DNA of 18,248 nucleotides from Candidatus Neomicrothrix sp. UBA2974 (GTDB lineage Bacteria > Actinomycetota > Acidimicrobiia > Acidimicrobiales > MedAcidi-G1). The stretch spans positions 1 to 18,248 of the forward strand of contig DEAU01000011.1 of assembly GCA_002348705.1 (NCBI GenBank). The letters are read 5' to 3'. The position numbers were made by a program, and so were the translations under genes. This document shows positions 7,312-15,149 of this stretch, in pieces. How positions within the stretch are numbered: the stretch's first letter is position 1; each line of letters begins with the position of its first letter. A model generated the notes under the pieces. It was not told where the DNA came from. It saw only the letters and a list, made by a program, of their open reading frames with translations, and did not search any database.

Positions 7312-8286
7312 ATGACGCCACCGACATTGAGTCGTTTTCAGGGATCGTTGGCAGTCCTCTTCTGTGGACTGATGTTTAGTTTTGGTCCTTTGACCTTTCG
7401 GGCGCTACGGGAAGCTGACGAATGGCAGTATCTCGGCCACCGGAGCCTTTCGGCCGGTTTGGTCTCTGCTGCGATAATCGTGATTGCGGGACGGAATCCG
7501 TTTAAGGCTGTCATAGACGCGGGGTCTCGCCAGTTCCTCGCTGGCCTGTTCATGGCCGCCATGTTCAGCTTGTTCGTGATCGCACTAAGCCGCGTGTCGG
7601 CGGCCTTCGTGCTCTTAATGCAGGCGACAAGTCCCCTTTACGCGGCAGTGCTGGCCCGGATCTTTCTTCGAGAACCGGTTCGCAGGGACACCCTGCTAGC
7701 CATCCTGATAGCTGGCGCCGGCGTCGTAATCATGATCGGTGGCAACATTGGTGAGTCGGACGCCATTGGGATTGTGCTGTCGATCTTGCTGGCGATCACT
7801 TTGGGTGGTTATGCCGTCCTTATTCGCAGTTCTCCTGCCCAGGATCCTGGAGTTCCCGTCCTGGTCGGAGGGTTGTTGGCCGGGATGGTCGGCGTCGTGG
7901 TGTCTGCTGTGATCGGTCCTGGAGTGGCTGTTCCTGGCTTTGACTTGCTGATGGCATTCATCACGGGAGGCCTGCTGATTGGGGTGTTCGCGCCGATCTG
8001 GAATTACGCCCACCGCTTCGTCCCTCCGGCTGACGTAAGCCTGCTACTGATTACCGAGGTTGTGATGGCCCCCGTGTGGGTCTGGGTATTTCGTGACGAG
8101 CGCCCAACGACCGAGACTTTGGTCGGCGGGGGGCTCGCTCTCATCTCGGTAATCTGGCTGGCGCTTCGCGCTGCGCTTTCTCAAGACCAAGACCTTCCCG
8201 ATGGGAGGGGGCGGGCTCGAGGCCTGCATGTGGGGGCAGCTCCGGGTTCCAGGCGATACGAGTCAATGTCTTCTGACGACAAATGA
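7312..8286 (+). CDS. EamA/DMT-family transporter (copy 1)
   Basis: A 324-residue drug/metabolite transporter superfamily protein with about ten hydrophobic segments arranged as two EamA repeats of five (roughly residues 10-135 and 145-290). The cytoplasmic tail (~30 residues) is polar. A family signature is seen at the end of each repeat: an Arg/Glu-rich turn LREPVRRD near 120 and FRDERPT near 262. It probably exports or imports a small metabolite through the cytoplasmic membrane; its position behind the Rieske gene suggests a pathway substrate or product (inference). The ribosome site AGGAG lies 7 nt before the ATG. The 87 bp between the genes holds no obvious terminator, so co-transcription is possible. 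A hairpin terminator follows at 8328. Confidence 0.88.
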   Translation: MTPPTLSRFQGSLAVLFCGLMFSFGPLTFRALREADEWQYLGHRSLSAGLVSAAIIVIAGRNPFKAVIDAGSRQFLAGLFMAAMFSLFVIALSRVSAAFVLLMQATSPLYAAVLARIFLREPVRRDTLLAILIAGAGVVIMIGGNIGESDAIGIVLSILLAITLGGYAVLIRSSPAQDPGVPVLVGGLLAGMVGVVVSAVIGPGVAVPGFDLLMAFITGGLLIGVFAPIWNYAHRFVPPADVSLLLITEVVMAPVWVWVFRDERPTTETLVGGGLALISVIWLALRAALSQDQDLPDGRGRARGLHVGAAPGSRRYESMSSDDK

Positions 8287-8327
8287 CCGGTTGGGCACCC
8301 CGATTGGCTGGACCAAAAGCGAAAGAT

Positions 8328-8345
8328 CCCGCTCTACAGAGCGGG
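8328..8345. terminator. Hairpin between convergent genes, probable bidirectional terminator
   Basis: The stem CCCGCTC / GAGCGGG with tetraloop TACA is perfect. It is followed on the plus strand by TTCTCTC and on the minus strand by ATCTTTCGCTTTT. It lies between the EamA gene (+) and the cold-shock gene (-), both of which end towards it. The T-tracts are interrupted, so efficiency is uncertain. Confidence 0.65.
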
Positions 8346-8401
8346 TTCTCTCGGTTGCCGCTTCCCGGGGGTAGCAGCGCTCAGTGGGTTGGACTGTGGC
8401 C

Positions 8402-8418
8402 CCAAGCCTAGGGCTTGG
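8402..8418. terminator. Second hairpin downstream of the cold-shock gene
   Basis: CCAAGCC-TAG-GGCTTGG is a perfect 7-bp inverted repeat 14 bp past the stop of the cold-shock gene. It has no T-run on either side. It may protect a 3' end or help the terminator at 8328; a terminator role on its own is doubtful. Confidence 0.35.
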
Positions 8419-8432
8419 ATATGCCGATCGGC

Positions 8433-8633
8433 TCAGATCTTGCGAACGTTCAAGGCCTCGGGACCTTTGCGGCCAGGTCCGACCTCGAACTCGACGGCTT
8501 GGCCCTCATCGAGGCTGCGGTAGCCCTCACCCTCGATGTTGGAGTAGTGGACAAAGACATCGTCCTGCCCGGGCACGGTTATGAATCCGTACCCCTTTTC
8601 GGCGTTGAAAAACTTAACGGTGCCGTTCGGCAT
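8433..8633 (-). CDS. CspA-family cold-shock protein
   Basis: A 66-residue single cold-shock domain, the usual full length. It binds single-stranded RNA/DNA and acts as an RNA chaperone in the cytoplasm. Both RNA-binding motifs are intact: KGYGFI (RNP1) at about residues 13-18 and VFVHY (RNP2) at about 26-30, after the standard start MPNGTVKFFNAEKG. No leaderless box fits its ATG. The minus strand upstream has an AT-rich stretch (TATACGAATAAAG) about 20-30 nt before the ATG, so this gene probably has a short 5' leader, as is common for csp genes. It is probably independent of the cupin gene upstream, 93 bp away. Confidence 0.96.
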   Translation of the reverse strand: MPNGTVKFFNAEKGYGFITVPGQDDVFVHYSNIEGEGYRSLDEGQAVEFEVGPGRKGPEALNVRKI

Positions 8634-8726
8634 GTGGGGAATCGCTTTCTTTATTCGTATAGAGAACGCCGGATCTTGACAGAACCGGTAGGCGAAGCCT
8701 ACGAGCGAGATCGGGCAACCCGTCGG

Positions 8727-9080
8727 TCAGGCTTCTCCCACACCTCGTTGGCCAACGAAGTATCCCATCCCGTAGTCGTCAGTGGAGAAAGTGATGGTGC
8801 TGCCTTCTGGGAAATAGAAGAGATCACCTCGAACGGCGGTGACTGTCTGACCGGTGTCGTCGGCAATGTTGAATTGCCCATCGATGACCAGCTTCATTTC
8901 GTGGTACTCGTAGGTGTACGTCATCGACTGGCCGGCCTCAAGGCGGAATACCCCGGCAGTTATCGGCTTGTCGGGATCGTCGGACACAGCAAAGTCATCG
9001 AGAAAGGCATTCGCTTCAAACTCGTCCATAGCTGGGAGGTCCCGTCCGATTATTGATCCTTTGGGCTGCATGGCGGGCAT
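8727..9080 (-). CDS. EutQ-like cupin-domain protein
   Basis: A 117-residue single-cupin protein. The core has the cupin pattern ITAGVFRLEAG, YEYHEMKLVIDG and RGDLFYFPEGSTITF, and the YEYHEMKLVIDG form is characteristic of EutQ (ethanolamine-utilisation cupin) relatives. Only one His and nearby Glu of the usual HxH...E...H metal site are evident, so metal binding is uncertain. EutQ-like single proteins outside eut operons are of unclear function; none of the eut microcompartment genes is here. The ribosome site AAGGA lies 6 nt before the ATG at 9080; a second in-frame ATG at 9071 is an alternative start. Confidence 0.78.
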   Translation of the reverse strand: MPAMQPKGSIIGRDLPAMDEFEANAFLDDFAVSDDPDKPITAGVFRLEAGQSMTYTYEYHEMKLVIDGQFNIADDTGQTVTAVRGDLFYFPEGSTITFSTDDYGMGYFVGQRGVGEA

Positions 9081-9183
9081 GGCGGGTCCTTACGTTCGGC
9101 GTCATCAAGGACGATTGGTTGAGGAAGGCAGCCTGCCACAGCCCAAGTGGTCACCGGGCTGATTGAGGGCTCCGGGCGCCGAT

Positions 9184-9189
9184 TATGTT
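9184..9189 (+). promoter_or_regulatory. Putative leaderless -10 box (TATGTT) of the VOC gene
   Basis: TATGTT lies 7 nt before the ATG at 9197. It overlaps the upstream in-frame ATG at 9185, which would therefore not be transcribed. This decides the start of the VOC protein. Confidence 0.5.
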
Positions 9190-9196
9190 GGCAAAT

Positions 9197-9895
9197 ATGG
9201 CGGTTCGACTCCGGCAGGTAGCTCTTGTGGCCCGCGATCTCGAGACAGTGGAGACCGATTTGGTTGCAGCGCTTGGCGTTGAGGCGTGTGTGCATGACCT
9301 GGGTGTAGAACAGTTTGGTCTCAATAATGTCTTGTTCCCTGTAGGGGAGCGTTTGCTGGAGGTTGTGGCTCCTTTTCGCAGCGGCACGTCAGCTGGCCGG
9401 TTTCTGGACCGCAGGGGTGGTGACGGCGGTTACATGGTCCTGTTCCAAGTTGACGAACTAGAGATAGTGCGGGAGCGGATAGCCGACCTCGGTGTTCGCG
9501 TGGTTCTAGAGGCTGTCGGACCGGGAGTTCTCGGCCTGCATCTGCATCCCAGCGATGTAGGTGGAGCGATCGTGAGTGTGGACCAAACCGACAGATGGGA
9601 TGATTGGCCGTGGGCTGGATTCAACTGGCGCGACCACGTTCGCACCGATGTCGTTTCAGACCTCGTGACCGTGGAGGTTGCCGTCGTCGATCCGGAATCG
9701 ACCGCAACTCTCTGGGCGGCGTTGCTGGGCCTCAGCGTTGACGGGACGACCATTAGCGGAGACGATGACGGGTGTGAGGTCCGGTTTATTCCGGTTAGCG
9801 ATAGCGGCAAAGGTGTGTCCGGTCTCGAGTTTCGTGCCACCCACCACGCTGACCTACTAGTGGGTGGCGTGTCGATGGCCCTTCGGCCTGCCTGA
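9197..9895 (+). CDS. VOC (glyoxalase/dioxygenase fold) family protein
   Basis: A 232-residue protein with two beta-alpha-beta-beta-beta modules of the vicinal-oxygen-chelate fold. The first starts RLRQVALVARDLETVE and the second VTVEVAVVDPESTATLWAALLGL near residue 155. The metal-ligand His/Glu positions are not all obvious, so I cannot say whether it is a lyase, dioxygenase or resistance-type binder. It has the GLHLHP and WAGFNWRDH patches seen in glyoxalase-like (Glyoxalase_3-type) proteins. The start at 9197 is preferred because a -10 box covers the earlier ATG. The AhpD-like selenoprotein gene follows after 32 bp and may be in the same transcript. Confidence 0.8.
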   Translation: MAVRLRQVALVARDLETVETDLVAALGVEACVHDLGVEQFGLNNVLFPVGERLLEVVAPFRSGTSAGRFLDRRGGDGGYMVLFQVDELEIVRERIADLGVRVVLEAVGPGVLGLHLHPSDVGGAIVSVDQTDRWDDWPWAGFNWRDHVRTDVVSDLVTVEVAVVDPESTATLWAALLGLSVDGTTISGDDDGCEVRFIPVSDSGKGVSGLEFRATHHADLLVGGVSMALRPA

Positions 9896-9927
9896 CTCCG
9901 GCGAGATACGGTCGAGAAGACTGGAAC

Positions 9928-10986
9928 ATGGTCGCCTACACCACCGAGCTTCCACTGCGTTCTGAGCTGGATGCCGCACACGCGGAAGCCATGGCCCACT
10001 TCTCCAACCCCGGTACTTGGTGGACAGGATCCGAACGCCTGGCCATGGTAGATGAGGTGAGGCGGGCTCGAACGTTCAAGCAGTTGCCACCTTGGCAGGT
10101 GCCCGTCAAGCAAGTCAGTTCGATTGATGGTGCCCACACCCTCCCCGCTGCCGCTGTCGACGCGGTTTGGCGGCTTACCAACCATCCCGGCACTTTGACA
10201 TCTGACTGGTATCAGTCGATCGCGGAACGGGGGCTTCAGCCGCTGGCATACGTCGAGTTGGTTTCGTTGGTTTCTCAGGCCAACTGTGTGGATCGGTTCG
10301 CCGACGCCCTCTGCCTAGAGCGAATGCCGCTACCTGAACCGATAGCCGGAGAGCCAAGCCGTGAGGTGCCTGAAGGCGTCGAGGTCCGGCTTCATTGGGT
10401 GCCGACGGACGACGTCGGTGGGCCCAACGTCTGGCGTGCACTTTCTGGAGTCCCGGCCGAGTTGGCTGCTCGGTCCCGGCTGTCGACACCGCACTACCTT
10501 GAGGGCAAAGCAGTATTCGGGGATGTGGTATCGGACCGATTCTCGTTACAGCGGGTTCAGATCGAACTGATTGCTGGCCGAACGTCAAAACTCAACGAGT
10601 GTTTCTACTGAACGACCAGCCATGCTCTGCTGCTCAGTCTGAGCAGCGAACATCATGATGGTGAGATCTCTCTCGACGGTGTGTCGGGTTCAGTTGACGG
10701 GGACGGAGGAGTCCTCCACGGTGCAGCGCTTGTGCGTCTGGTTGAGGCAATGTGGGATGAAGAGCCGAACGAAATGGCTGCAGCCCGTGAAGCGTTGCTT
10801 GAGGTGGCGGGGCCCGACGTACTTGTAGACGCGGTGGCCGTAAGTGCCAACTTCCACATGATGACGCGGGTGGCTGATGGCACCGGTACGCCTCTAGATC
10901 CCGAGACCGATCAGATCTCACTGTCGTTGCGAGCGACGATAGGTGTGGACGATTTCGCGTCACGCCGTCACGTGGCGATCGATTGA
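9928..10986 (+). CDS. AhpD/CMD-like selenoprotein, CxxU motif (UGA at 10609-10611 read as Sec)
   Basis: A single 352-residue reading frame if the TGA at 10609-10611 is decoded as selenocysteine (residue 228). The sequence around it is NECFY-U-TTSHALL, so the UGA completes CxxU (Cys225, Sec228), with His232 four residues on and Glu213 twelve residues before the Cys. That is the Glu-x11-CxxC-x3-His spacing of AhpD and carboxymuconolactone-decarboxylase-fold peroxidases. The part after the UGA is protein-like (GGVLHGAALVRLVEAM, AVSANFHMMTRVADGTG) and has no ATG, GTG or TTG start before 10681, well inside the domain. A SECIS-like hairpin follows the UGA. The likely role is thiol/Sec-dependent peroxide or disulfide chemistry in the cytoplasm (inference). 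Conventional calling would give 9928-10611 and 10681-10986 as two genes. Confidence 0.82.
10629..10647 (+). promoter_or_regulatory. Putative bacterial SECIS element of the AhpD-like gene
   Basis: GCUGCUCAGUCUGAGCAGC is a perfect inverted repeat: an 8-bp stem with loop GUC, or a 7-bp stem with loop AGUCU. The loop G is the 26th base after the UGA, within the roughly 16-37 nt range I recall for bacterial SECIS elements. It shares CUC(A/G)GUCUGAG with the hairpin of the LDI-like gene. It lies inside the coding sequence, as bacterial SECIS elements do. Confidence 0.78.
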
Positions 10987-10999
10987 GTGGTTATTTCGG

Positions 11000-11878
11000 T
11001 CAATCCACCCGACGGTCGTTGAGAGCCTGACGTATGCGGGCGATGTGTTCGGGCCCGATTTCGCAGCAGCCGCCGACCATGTCGGCACCCATATCCACCC
11101 ACTCCATGACGAGACCGGTGTAACTGTCAGAACCTAGGTCTTTCCGGGAGTCGGGAAGTGGGCTGCCGTCGCGCCCGCGCCAACCGGCGGGCATGTCGAG
11201 AAAGGCATTGGCGTAGGCGCCAATAGAACGTTCGGTAGCAGACCGGAGAACTGGCAGTGCCTCCGAGACTTGCTCGGGCGGACAGCAGTTCAGTAGGTAG
11301 GCGTCGGCGCCCACTACGTCGCAGGCCCGATCGAATGCCGTGCCATCAAGGAGGTGTAGGCCAGACCCCCCCTGCAAAGTGAACGACGTCCACACCTCCT
11401 TGCCCGTTGCGCGGGCAGCGTCTGTGGCAGCCCGAGCTTCGTGAAGGGCGCCCATGGTTTCGCAGAGGAAAAGGTCAACAGCGTCGTCCAGATGATCGAC
11501 CATCACTGCGTACTCGTCGCGCAACTCCTCGTAACTGGCGTCGGGTGAGGGGTTGTAGCTGTGGCGGAGCGGCGGCAGCGATCCAGCGACGCGGACCAAA
11601 CGGTTGGCTTCTCTAGCGGACTCGCGGGCCAACCGTCCAGCAGCCCGACACAACTCCTCGGCACGAGCCTCGAGGCCGTGGGGACGGAGACGGTCAGCAT
11701 AGGTTGAGTAGCTGTTGGTTGTTAGTACGTCACATCCGGCATCCACGTAGTCCCTGTGGATGCTGCGCACAAGGTCCGGGTCTTCGAGCATCGCCCACGC
11801 AGACCAGAACTCTGGCGACCGGGGTGAGCCCCGGCGGATCAATTCTTGACCCATGCCTCCGTCAAGCAGCGTGGTCAT
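11000..11878 (-). CDS. Homocysteine S-methyltransferase family protein (copy 2)
   Basis: A 292-residue stand-alone S-methyl_trans enzyme. It shows LLDGGMGQELIRRG at the start, VLTTNSYSTYADRL near residue 50, the first zinc Cys region LLNCCPP near 195, and the zinc Cys pair in MVGGCCEIGPEHI near 270. It should methylate homocysteine (or a similar thiol/selenol) from a methylated donor. It is clearly divergent from copy 1 (different motif wording throughout), so the two probably use different donors rather than being recent duplicates. A strong ribosome site GGAGGA lies 4 nt before the ATG. A TAGTGT box lies 36 nt upstream of the ATG, so unlike many neighbours it has a short leader. It ends 13 bp from the convergent AhpD-like gene. 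Confidence 0.9.
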   Translation of the reverse strand: MTTLLDGGMGQELIRRGSPRSPEFWSAWAMLEDPDLVRSIHRDYVDAGCDVLTTNSYSTYADRLRPHGLEARAEELCRAAGRLARESAREANRLVRVAGSLPPLRHSYNPSPDASYEELRDEYAVMVDHLDDAVDLFLCETMGALHEARAATDAARATGKEVWTSFTLQGGSGLHLLDGTAFDRACDVVGADAYLLNCCPPEQVSEALPVLRSATERSIGAYANAFLDMPAGWRGRDGSPLPDSRKDLGSDSYTGLVMEWVDMGADMVGGCCEIGPEHIARIRQALNDRRVD

Positions 11879-11914
11879 TAAGTCCTCCGGGTCGTTCGCA
11901 TCGTCGACTGGGAG

Positions 11915-11947
11915 ACACTAGGTCAGGGCAGTCGGCGGGCCTAGTGT
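11915..11947. promoter_or_regulatory. Divergent promoter pair formed by an inverted repeat
   Basis: ACACTAGG (11915-11922) and CCTAGTGT (11940-11947) are perfect 8-bp inverted copies 17 bp apart. Each arm contains TAGTGT reading outwards. The right arm lies 7 nt before the GTG at 11955 (leaderless EamA start). The left arm lies 36 nt before the ATG of the methyltransferase. They can be read as back-to-back -10 boxes, or as an operator for a dimeric regulator covering both promoters. Confidence 0.45.
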
Positions 11948-11954
11948 GCCGCCG

Positions 11955-12779
11955 GTGGGTGCGTTGTTGGGTGCGCTGAGTTCTCTCTGTGTTGGGGGGT
12001 CCGAGTTTTTCGGGCGTCGTAGCTCACAGGTGACTGGAGTGCTGGCCGTTGGAGTTTTCGCCCATGGTGTGGCTTGTTTGGTGTCGCTAGCCACGGTGAC
12101 GGTAATTCCGAGTGCCTTCTCCATGGACGACTTCCTGATCGGCGCCGCCTCGGGAATCGGGTTCGGATTCGGAATGATCCTTTACTTAGGTGGCATGCTT
12201 CGCAGTTCTTCGACCATTGTGGCGCCGCTGGGAGCTGTACTCATGGTGGTGATCCCAGTTGGGTATGCCTCGTTGTTGGACGGGGTGCCATCCATTCTGG
12301 TGGTAGTTGGCGTGGCGTTGGCGGTCTTAGGCCTCGTTCTGATCACCAAGGGGGTGGGTGTGGTCGGTCGGATCAGACCAGGACTGTTATGGGGAACCGG
12401 TGCCGGCGTCTCGTATGGGCTTGGCCTGTCGATTCTTATGGAGACTGAAGGGGCCAGCGGTTCTTGGCCAGGGACCGCTCAACGTTTGGTCGCATGTCTG
12501 GTCGCAGTGGCTTTGACTTTGAGCAGGCGCAAAGTGCTGGTGCCGCAGATAGGTACACGGATCTGGGCCGTCCTGTCCGGGGTGTGTGGTGCGGCAGCGT
12601 CGCTGACCTACATCCTGGCTGTGCAGGACAACCCGCTGCCTGCCGCGGTTACCGGTGCCATGTTTCCGGCCGTCAGCGTGGCCCTCGGTCGGGTGGTTTT
12701 CGGCGACGAAGTCCGGCGGTCCCAAGGGCTTGGGCTTGTCTTGACCCTGACCGGTGTGGGGGCTGTCGTAGCTGGTTGA
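11955..12779 (+). CDS. EamA/DMT-family transporter (copy 2)
   Basis: A 274-residue membrane protein (277 if the GTG at 11946 is used) with about ten hydrophobic segments in two EamA repeats (about residues 1-130 and 140-274). Typical elements are the GSEFFGRRSSQ loop after the first segment, GGMLRSSSTIVAPLGA near the end of the fourth segment, and FGDEVRRSQGLGL near the C-terminus. It probably carries a small metabolite across the cytoplasmic membrane; the substrate is unknown. The GTG at 11955 is preferred because TAGTGT lies 7 nt upstream. It diverges from homocysteine methyltransferase copy 2 and may share regulation with it. A weak hairpin followed by T6 lies about 45 bp after the stop. 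Confidence 0.87.
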   Translation: MGALLGALSSLCVGGSEFFGRRSSQVTGVLAVGVFAHGVACLVSLATVTVIPSAFSMDDFLIGAASGIGFGFGMILYLGGMLRSSSTIVAPLGAVLMVVIPVGYASLLDGVPSILVVVGVALAVLGLVLITKGVGVVGRIRPGLLWGTGAGVSYGLGLSILMETEGASGSWPGTAQRLVACLVAVALTLSRRKVLVPQIGTRIWAVLSGVCGAAASLTYILAVQDNPLPAAVTGAMFPAVSVALGRVVFGDEVRRSQGLGLVLTLTGVGAVVAG

Positions 12780-12820
12780 TGTGGTCAACTAGCCGACGAC
12801 AGTCGAGAACATTGGATCTT

Positions 12821-12855
12821 GGTTCCTGCAAGTTGAGGACCACGGATGGTTTTTT
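12821..12855 (+). terminator. Possible terminator after EamA copy 2
   Basis: GGTTCCT (12821-12827) can pair with AGGACC (12836-12841) with one bulged base. A TTTTTT run follows at 12850-12855. The 8-nt gap between stem and T-run is longer than ideal, so this is tentative. The rest of the intergenic stretch 12780-12913 shows nothing else. Confidence 0.4.
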
Positions 12856-12913
12856 CGCTGAAAGGTCTGCTTGGAACGTCAGGCTGACCGGAGAGGGAAG
12901 ATGCCGATCAGCA

Positions 12914-13696
12914 CTATCCGAACTTAGGAGAGCGCTTTTCTGCGAAGGCGGCGATTCCCTCTCGACCGTCTGGTGTGCCCATTGCTTCTACGATGGTGGC
13001 CGCCTCTATCTCGCCAGCTTCCTCTAGAGAGTGCTCATACCCCTGATAGATCACCCGCTTTGCTTGGCCGAGAGCTCCAGCCGCTCCTTCGGCGAGGGAG
13101 AGCGCCATATCGGCTGTGGCAGCGTCGACCTCATCATCGGGGACCACCCGGTTGACCAGGCCCCACGCTTCGGCCTCGGTAGCGGACAGCACCCGATTGG
13201 TCAGCGTGAGGTCAAGTGCACGACGCAGTCCTATGTGGCGGGCTAGGAAATAGGTGGAGGTGCCATCAGGTGTTACACCGGCTCGGGTGTAGGCCATGGT
13301 GAATTTGGCCGACTCGCCGCAGACCACGAGATCGAAGGCGCTGGCTAGAGAAAGTCCGGCGCCGCCAGCAGCTCCCCGGATACCGGCAACGTAGGGCTTT
13401 GGCGTCCGATTCATTCGATAGATGCCGCCGTGATAATCGGTCAGCATGTCGCCGGCCAGGTGGGGCAGTCCGTCACCAGCGGCATGGAAGAGCTTGAGGT
13501 CGCCTCCGGCGCAGAAAACCTTTCCCTCAGCGGTGACCGATACGGCACGCACAGTGTCGCTGAGTTGCACTTCAAGGGTGACGGCGCGGAGATCTCGGGA
13601 GAACGCAGGACTTACTGCGTTAGCTCCATCGGGATTGGTGAAGCGCACATGGGCGACGCCGTCGCGCACCTCGTAGGACATTGTGGTTAGGTCCAT
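12914..13696 (-). CDS. Enoyl-CoA hydratase/isomerase (crotonase) family protein
   Basis: A 260-residue crotonase-fold enzyme acting on an acyl-CoA thioester in the cytoplasm. The two oxyanion-hole segments are visible: FCAGGDLK (about 61-68) and GAAGGAG (about 108-114). The usual hydratase Glu pair is absent; instead Asp144 in VTPDGTST matches the single Asp of PaaG-type isomerases and dienoyl-CoA isomerase relatives. An isomerase is therefore more likely than a classical hydratase. The length is normal. A ribosome site AGGAG lies 6 nt before the ATG at 13696. It is the last gene of the minus-strand run and starts 81 bp after the decarboxylase ends, so it may be co-transcribed. The exact substrate cannot be told. 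Confidence 0.9.
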   Translation of the reverse strand: MDLTTMSYEVRDGVAHVRFTNPDGANAVSPAFSRDLRAVTLEVQLSDTVRAVSVTAEGKVFCAGGDLKLFHAAGDGLPHLAGDMLTDYHGGIYRMNRTPKPYVAGIRGAAGGAGLSLASAFDLVVCGESAKFTMAYTRAGVTPDGTSTYFLARHIGLRRALDLTLTNRVLSATEAEAWGLVNRVVPDDEVDAATADMALSLAEGAAGALGQAKRVIYQGYEHSLEEAGEIEAATIVEAMGTPDGREGIAAFAEKRSPKFG

Positions 13697-13777
13697 AGTG
13701 GACTCCTGTCAGGCTGGAAGCGGCTCTATTCCCGCAGATGGGACGGGATATTGCCAACACGGCCCGAGGAGAGGACT

Positions 13778-15142
13778 CTAGAGGGTGGCGATGATCGCCT
13801 CCAGATCATCGACTGTTGTCCGTGGATTCACAATGCAGAACCGCATGGCCGGTTCTCCATCGAAGGTGGTTGTGGTGAGGAGCGCTGTGCCGTCGAGGAG
13901 GAGGCGTTCACACCAGGCCTGGTAGTCATCAAATTTCCAGCCGCGGCGCCTGAAGGCCAAGACCGAGAGTTCCGGCTCGACGAGAAGTTCGAGGTGGTCC
14001 GCGGCGACCACCAGATTGCGAGCGGTCCGTGTCACGGTAAGGGTCTGTTCGACGGCATCGCGGTAGGCGTCGGTGCCGTGAACAGCTAGTGAGAACCAGA
14101 ACGGCACGCCTCGTGCTCGGCGTGTCAAGACGTGGGCATGGTCGCACGGGTTATAAACGGTTTCGTCGATGATTGGTTCGAGGTAACCGGCATGCTGGGT
14201 ATGCGCTGCACGGGCTTGGGCCGGGTCCCGGTAGACAAGCGCTGCGCAGTCGAACGGAGAGAAAAGCCATTTGTGCGGGTCGACGACCAAGGAGTCGCAG
14301 CGCTCGATTCCGGTGTACCGGTGACGGATCGACGGGGCGACGAGTCCGGCGCCGCCGTAGGCGCCGTCGACATGCAGCCAGGTGCCAGTGACGCAGCAAG
14401 CTTCGGCAATGGAATCCAGGGCGTCGACTACGCCGATGTTGGTGGTCCCCGCAGTTGCTACGACAGCAAATACTTCGGTTCCGCCGGGCCGTCTGTTGAT
14501 GGCCTCCGAGACGGCGGGCCCGGTAAGTCGTAGTTCGTGGTCGAGATCGGCCGGAAGAATGTCAACGTCCATGACCTGAGCGGCCGAAGCAACCGATGAA
14601 TGTGTGCTGGCCGCGCACACCATGGCCCATCGGGTCGGTGGCGGTCGCCCTTCGGCCTCACGTATTCGGCGGGCGGTGTCCCGCGCGGTGACCAAAGCCG
14701 AGAGGTTGGCCATCGTTCCTCCGGTGACAAAGCAGCCGTTGGCGCCACTAGGAAGGCCGGCCAGATCGGCGATCCAGCGCATAGCTTCATTCTCGGCATG
14801 GATCATTCCGGCGCCATCCAACCATGTCGATCCGCACTGGGCTGATGGGCCGACCACCATGTCGAACGCATTGGCGGCGGTGCTGGGGGCGTGGGGAACG
14901 AACGCTAGATACCTAGGGTGGTCGCAGGCGATGCTGGCCGGGGCCAGGTGGTCTGTATAGATCCGCAGGGCCTCGTCGACGCCTAGCCCTCCGGGGGTGA
15001 TGGTTGGGCCCACTGCTTCCGACAGTTCTATGGCCGATGTGGCCGGGTTCAACGGAGGTTGCGTGCTCATCCGAGCTCTGACGTGGTCAAATACCGACTG
15101 GAACATCTCCTCATGCTCGGAGTCGAACCCGTGGAGTTTCAT
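13778..15142 (-). CDS. PLP-dependent group II amino acid decarboxylase family protein
   Basis: A 454-residue fold-type I PLP enzyme of the aromatic-L-amino-acid/glutamate/histidine decarboxylase group. The Schiff-base lysine is Lys291 in VVDPHKWLF. The PLP-binding Asp is Asp259 in LHVDGAYGG, and the ring-stacking His is His181 in ASTHSSV. GGTMANLSAL (~141-150) binds the phosphate. The expected reaction is loss of CO2 from an amino acid to give an amine, although some family members act as aldehyde synthases; the substrate is not deducible. TAGCCT lies 7 nt before the ATG, so it may have its own leaderless promoter. It also lies only 38 bp behind the LDI-like selenoprotein gene and is likely co-transcribed from upstream as well. 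Confidence 0.9.
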   Translation of the reverse strand: MKLHGFDSEHEEMFQSVFDHVRARMSTQPPLNPATSAIELSEAVGPTITPGGLGVDEALRIYTDHLAPASIACDHPRYLAFVPHAPSTAANAFDMVVGPSAQCGSTWLDGAGMIHAENEAMRWIADLAGLPSGANGCFVTGGTMANLSALVTARDTARRIREAEGRPPPTRWAMVCAASTHSSVASAAQVMDVDILPADLDHELRLTGPAVSEAINRRPGGTEVFAVVATAGTTNIGVVDALDSIAEACCVTGTWLHVDGAYGGAGLVAPSIRHRYTGIERCDSLVVDPHKWLFSPFDCAALVYRDPAQARAAHTQHAGYLEPIIDETVYNPCDHAHVLTRRARGVPFWFSLAVHGTDAYRDAVEQTLTVTRTARNLVVAADHLELLVEPELSVLAFRRRGWKFDDYQAWCERLLLDGTALLTTTTFDGEPAMRFCIVNPRTTVDDLEAIIATL

Positions 15143-15149
15143 CGGGCGG

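Noticed and set aside
7222..8286. Rieske TGA at 7222-7224 as a third recoded UGA, since the frame stays open into the EamA gene
   Set aside because: The Rieske protein ends at a normal family C-terminus, no SECIS-like hairpin follows, and the EamA gene has its own AGGAG ribosome site and natural N-terminus.
8415..9056. A 213-residue plus-strand open frame across the cold-shock and cupin genes
   Set aside because: It is the antisense shadow of two well-supported minus-strand genes with intact RNP and cupin motifs.
10681..10986. A separate 101-residue gene starting at GTG 10681
   Set aside because: It is in the same frame as the gene upstream, has no ribosome site or leaderless box, and the 23 codons between the UGA and the GTG read on from the CxxU motif through the expected His. 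It is treated as the C-terminal part of the selenoprotein.
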